Part shown: positions 60,841 through 64,000 of the stretch, in pieces
How positions within the stretch are numbered: position 1 is the stretch's first letter
Layout: each line of letters opens with the position of its first letter
Origin: Delphinapterus leucas
Lineage: Eukaryota; Chordata; Mammalia; Artiodactyla; Monodontidae
Assembly: GCF_002288925.2 (NCBI RefSeq)
Contig: NW_022098057.1
Location: 66,588,193-66,652,192, forward strand
Direction of reading: 5' to 3'
DNA length: 64,000 nucleotides
Translations under genes and position numbers: made by a program
The notes under the pieces: generated by a model
What the model saw: only the letters and a program-made list of their open reading frames with translations
Told to the model about the DNA's origin: nothing
The model's database searches: none

Positions 60841-62446
60841 TTAGATTCCATATATATGTGTTAGCATACGGTATTTGTTTTTCTCTTTCTGACTTACTTC
60901 ACCCTGTATGACAGACTCTAGACCCATCCACCTCACTACAAATAACTCAATTTTGTTTCTTTTTATGGCTGAGTAATATTCCATTGTATATATGAGCCAC
61001 ATCTTCTTTATCCATTCATCTGTTGATGGATACTTAGGTGGCTTCCATGTCCTGGCTATTGTAAATAGAGCTGCAATGAACGTTTTGGTACTTGACTCTT
61101 TTTGAATTCTGGTTTTCTCAGGGTATATGCCCAGTAGTGGGATTGCTGGGTTGTATGGTAGTTCTATTTTTAGTTTTGTAAGGAACCTCCATACTATTCT
61201 CCATAGTGGGTGTATCAATTTACATTCCCACCAACAGTGCAAGAGTGTTCCCTTTTCTCCACACCCTCTCCAGCATTTATTGTTTCTAGATTTTTTGATG
61301 ATGGCCATTCTGACCGGTGTGAGATGATAGCTCATTGTAGTTTTGATTTGCATTTCCCTAATGATTAATGATGTTGAGCATTCTTTCATGTGTTTGTTGG
61401 CAGTCTGTATATCTTCTTTGCAGAAATGTCTATTTAGGTCTTCTGCCCATTTTTGGATTGGGTTGTTTGTTTTTTTGTTATTGAGCTGCATGAGCTGCTT
61501 GTAAATTTTGGAGATTAATCCTTTGTCAGTTGCTTCATTTGCAAATATTTTCTCCCATTCTGAGGGTTGTCTTTTGGTCTTGTTTATGGTTTCCTTTGCT
61601 GTGCAAAAGCTTTGAAGTTTCATTAGGGCCCATTTGTTTATTTTTGTTTTTATTTCCATTTCTCTAGGAGGTGGGTCAAAAAGGATCTTGCTGTGATTGA
61701 TGTCATAGAGTGTTCTGCCTATGTTTTCCTCTAAGAGTTTGATAGTTTCTGACCTTACATTTAGGTCTTTAATCCATTTTGAGTTTATTTTTGTGTATGG
61801 TGTTAAGGAGTGTTCTAATTTCATACTTTTACATGTACCCGTCCAGTTTTCCCAGCACCACTTACTGAAGAGGCTGTCCATTCTCCACTGTATATTCTTG
61901 CTTCCTTTATCAAAGATAAGGTGACCATATGTGTGTGGGTTTATCTCTGGGCTTTCTATCCTGTTCCATTGATCTGTATTTCTGTTTTTGTGCCAGTACC
62001 ATACTGTCTTGATTACTGTAGCTTTGTAGTATAGTCTGAAGTCAGGGAGCCTGGTTCCTCCAGCTCCATTTTTCATTCTCAAGATTGCTTTGGCTATTCG
62101 GGTTCTTTTGTGTTTCCATACAAATTGTGAAATTTTTTGTCCTAGTTCTGTGAAAAATGCCAGTGGCAGTTTAATAGGGATTGCATTGAATCTGTAGATT
62201 GCTTTGGGTAGTAGAGTCATTTTCACAATGTTGATTCTTCCAATCCAAGAACATGGTATATCTCTCCATCTATTTGTATCATCTTTAATTTCTTTCATCA
62301 GTGTCTTATAATTTTCTGCATACAGGTCTTTTGTCTGCTTAGGTAAGTTTATTCCTAGATATTTTATTCTTTTTGTTGCAATGGTAAATGGGAGTGTGTT
62401 CTTAATTTCACTTTCAGGTTTTTCATCATTAGTGTATAAGAATGCC
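60841..62446 (-). pseudogene. L1 ORF2 C-terminal half, long open frame
   Basis: About 530 codons stay open to the ORF2 stop at 60841. The part present follows the reverse transcriptase catalytic block and includes '[20 protein letters not shown]', '[20 protein letters not shown]', a zinc-knuckle CX3CX7HX4C ('[18 protein letters not shown]', encoded near 61220-61275) and the C-terminal '[10 protein letters not shown]' block. Full ORF2 is near 1,270 residues, so endonuclease and most of the RT are missing through 5' truncation. The frame continues artificially into the SINE up to 62640. Openness reflects youth, not function. Confidence 0.92.
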
Positions 62447-62450
62447 AGAG

Positions 62451-62660
62451 GGCTTCCCTGGTGGCGCAGTGGTTGAGAGTCTACCTGCCGATGCAGGGTA
62501 CATGGTTCGTGCCCCGGTCCAGGAGGATCCCACATGCCGCGGAGCAGCTGGGCCCGTGAGCCATGGCTGCTGGGCCTGCGCGTCCGGAGCCTGTGCTCCG
62601 CAACGGGAGAGGCCACAGCAGTGAGAGGCACGTGTACCACAAACTAGATATTTTATTAAA
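62451..62660 (+). mobile_element. CHR-family SINE inside the young L1
   Basis: It starts 'gggcttccctggtggcgcag' and follows the short CHR body to 'gtgagaggcacgtgtacc', with a degenerate A-rich tail. The 13-bp 'aagaatgccagag' is identical at 62438-62450 and 62661-62673. L1 sequence continues cleanly on both sides, so the SINE is younger than the L1. Frames of 60-146 codons that cross it are chimeras of SINE and L1. Confidence 0.95.
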
Positions 62661-62673
62661 AAGAATGCCAGAG

Positions 62674-62909
62674 ATTTCTGTGCATTGAGTTTGTATCCTG
62701 CTACTTTACCAAATTCATTGATTAGCTCTAGTAGTTTTCTGGTAGCATCTTTAGGACTCTCTATGTATAGTATCATGTCATCTTCAAACAGTGACAGCTT
62801 TACTTCTTTTCCGATTTGGATTCCTTTTATTTCTTTTTCTTCTCTGATTGCTGTGGCTAAAACTTCCAAAACTGTGTTGAATAAGAGTGGTGAGAGTGGG
62901 CAACCTGGT
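62674..62909 (-). pseudogene. L1 ORF2 reverse-transcriptase fragment with altered catalytic motif
   Basis: The frame reads '[19 protein letters not shown]' and then 'LFEDDMILY', where the usual motif is FADD (as in the 39.3-kb copy); Ala is replaced by Glu. The following '[13 protein letters not shown]' joins the 60841-62446 block once the SINE is discounted. The 5' truncation is at 62909. Confidence 0.88.
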
Positions 62910-62926
62910 TAGGTGTCCATTTCTTT

Positions 62927-63622
62927 AAGATCAGTTAGTTGAGATTTATTTTGTTCCTTTGGTAGTGTTATGTTTCCCTAATTATTCACAATCCTTGTAG
63001 CTTATGTGGTGTCTGTGCATTTGAAGAAGCAGTCACCTCTTCCAGTCTTTATAGACTGGCTTTGGCAAGGAAACCTCTTCACCAGTGAGCCCAGCCAAGA
63101 TTCTGGGTGGGTTGGTTGCTGGGGTCTGTGGGTGAGTCTGCAAGAAAGCCCTCTACCAGGGTCCATGGGCTGGCTGTTGAGATCCACACACTGCTTGTTG
63201 AAAGTTCCTACCCCCTTTTTTTATTCTTAGTTACCTCTAAGTGATTCAGCTTTGCCTATTCCCTCTGTGTTTGGGGGAAGGCACAGCAAAAGCAGACCTC
63301 TCAGGTAGTACCTTGAAAGGCTGAGGAAGTTGAAAGCCCACTTCACTTCTCTTTCCCCCGGAAGAGAACTTGTGAACAAGAAGCTTCACTAGCTTGGGGT
63401 AGGGGTGATGTAGTTAAAGTGTAACCTTTCTTCTGAACTCTTTTCAATGAATTTTTTCTCCTTTCTGTGCTCCACTGGGGTCCTGTGACCCATCACCTGG
63501 ATTCTGAGCTCTCACGAAGGTGTTTTCATCTGTGGCATCTATGGATGGTTGTTAAATTAGTGTTTCTGTGGGGAGGGGAGGGATGGAACCTCCCATTATG
63601 CCATCTTGCTGACATCACTCTA
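62927..63622 (-). repeat. Old L1 5'UTR, antisense (right piece)
   Basis: 'gagatttattttgttccttt', 'gaagaagcagtcacctcttc', 'cagtctttatagactggctt' and, at the end, 'ccatcttgctgacatcact' follow the antisense L1 5'UTR to its 5' terminus (sense 'agtgatgtcagcaagatggc'). It continues the 59520-59861 piece. Confidence 0.72.
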
Positions 63623-64000
63623 TCTTTTCTCAACTTCAAAACTAACAGTAATTGCATTAAAACATTTTTAACCCTTACAGTATTGTCTGTGATTTTATAA
63701 GTTCAGCATCTCTATCTTCAACATCAACGTATTAGATCATGGAAATTTACTGGGCTGCCTAAAATGAAGGCTCAATGTTATCTGTTCCTCAACATCTGTG
63801 AAAACCAGAGGGCCTTGAATGACCTAACCACATATTTCCCACTCTGCTTTCATGGTAAGCCTCTCTAGAAGAAGAGCACACCCCCATTTATCTCTGAGTA
63901 GCTTTTCCAGTTCCCTGTCAGCCTGAAGAATTATTCATACTAGTCCATCACATCCTTGGGTGTGAACTGAGGGGCACCTCACTCTCTTGATAGTACAAAA
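63623..64000. other. Non-coding DNA, no feature recognised
   Basis: Unique-looking sequence to the window edge. Confidence 0.5.

Larger units (their letters stand above)
60404..62926 (-). mobile_element. Young 5'-truncated L1, antisense, with 3' extra segment and target-site duplication
   Basis: L1 runs from its 3' end near 60466-60480 (reverse complement '...aataaagatgttaaaaaaa') to a 5' truncation at 62909. Beyond the canonical A tail is a 35-base non-L1 segment (60431-60465) and then a second A tail (60421-60430). Flanks 'taggtctccatttcttt' (60404-60420) and 'taggtgtccatttcttt' (62910-62926) differ at one position. The 3'UTR carries 'aggtggtcacaaagcaccga' (60620-60639) as in the 43.8-kb copy, read in reverse. 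A CHR SINE interrupts it. Confidence 0.9.

Noticed and set aside
60841..62640. 600-codon protein-coding gene
   Set aside because: It is L1 ORF2 read through into a CHR SINE; the N-terminal 70 or so codons are SINE sequence.

Overview
This window is non-coding mammalian chromosomal DNA, most likely from a cetacean. The host is inferred from five tRNA-derived SINEs of the CHR family in the form typical of whales and dolphins (ends reading 'cttccctggtggcgcag', 16 to 365 bp bodies, A or T tails and target-site duplications), from young L1 copies of the same type, and from the lack of any BovB LINE or Bov-tA/ART2A SINE that a ruminant window of this size would carry. Base composition is AT-rich. 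The longest reading frame (about 600 codons, minus strand near 61-62.6 kb) is L1 ORF2, and I found no exon, promoter, tRNA, rRNA or snRNA gene that I can support. It reads as a gene desert or a very large intron.

Layout. 1-15 kb: degraded ancient repeats (LTR end, MIR, L2), microsatellites and an LTR on the minus strand at 9.2-10.0 kb split by a CHR SINE. 15.3-16.2 kb: a MaLR LTR split by a rearranged L1. 16.4-22.6 kb: four more CHR-type SINEs, three with clear target-site duplications, amid old L1 sequence. 22.6-37 kb: simple repeats, a 36-bp perfect palindrome, a MER2-like and a MER5A-like DNA transposon, a HAL1-type element, MIR and L2 fragments, and MLT1-like LTR pieces. 37.05-44.03 kb: an L1 with a 5'UTR, no ORF1 and a decayed ORF2, interrupted by a 2.6-kb retroposed copy of a transcript that ended in an LTR. 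44-59 kb: L1M, L2, MIR and LTR fragments, a 20-bp-stem hairpin, and the longest repeat-poor stretches. 59.5-63.6 kb: a four-layer nest (old L1 5' end, then an L1M fragment, then a young L1, then a CHR SINE) in which both L1 insertions used the same target site.

The elements do not form a pathway; their shared biology is L1-driven retrotransposition. L1 enzymes explain the CHR SINEs, the rearranged L1, the retrocopy and a probable 3' transduction. No previously undescribed gene system was found. The items most worth checking are the double use of one L1 target site, the 3' transduction, the LTR-terminated retrocopy and two compact inverted repeats. Family names for old repeats come from remembered consensus patterns, not a database search, and their boundaries are approximate.
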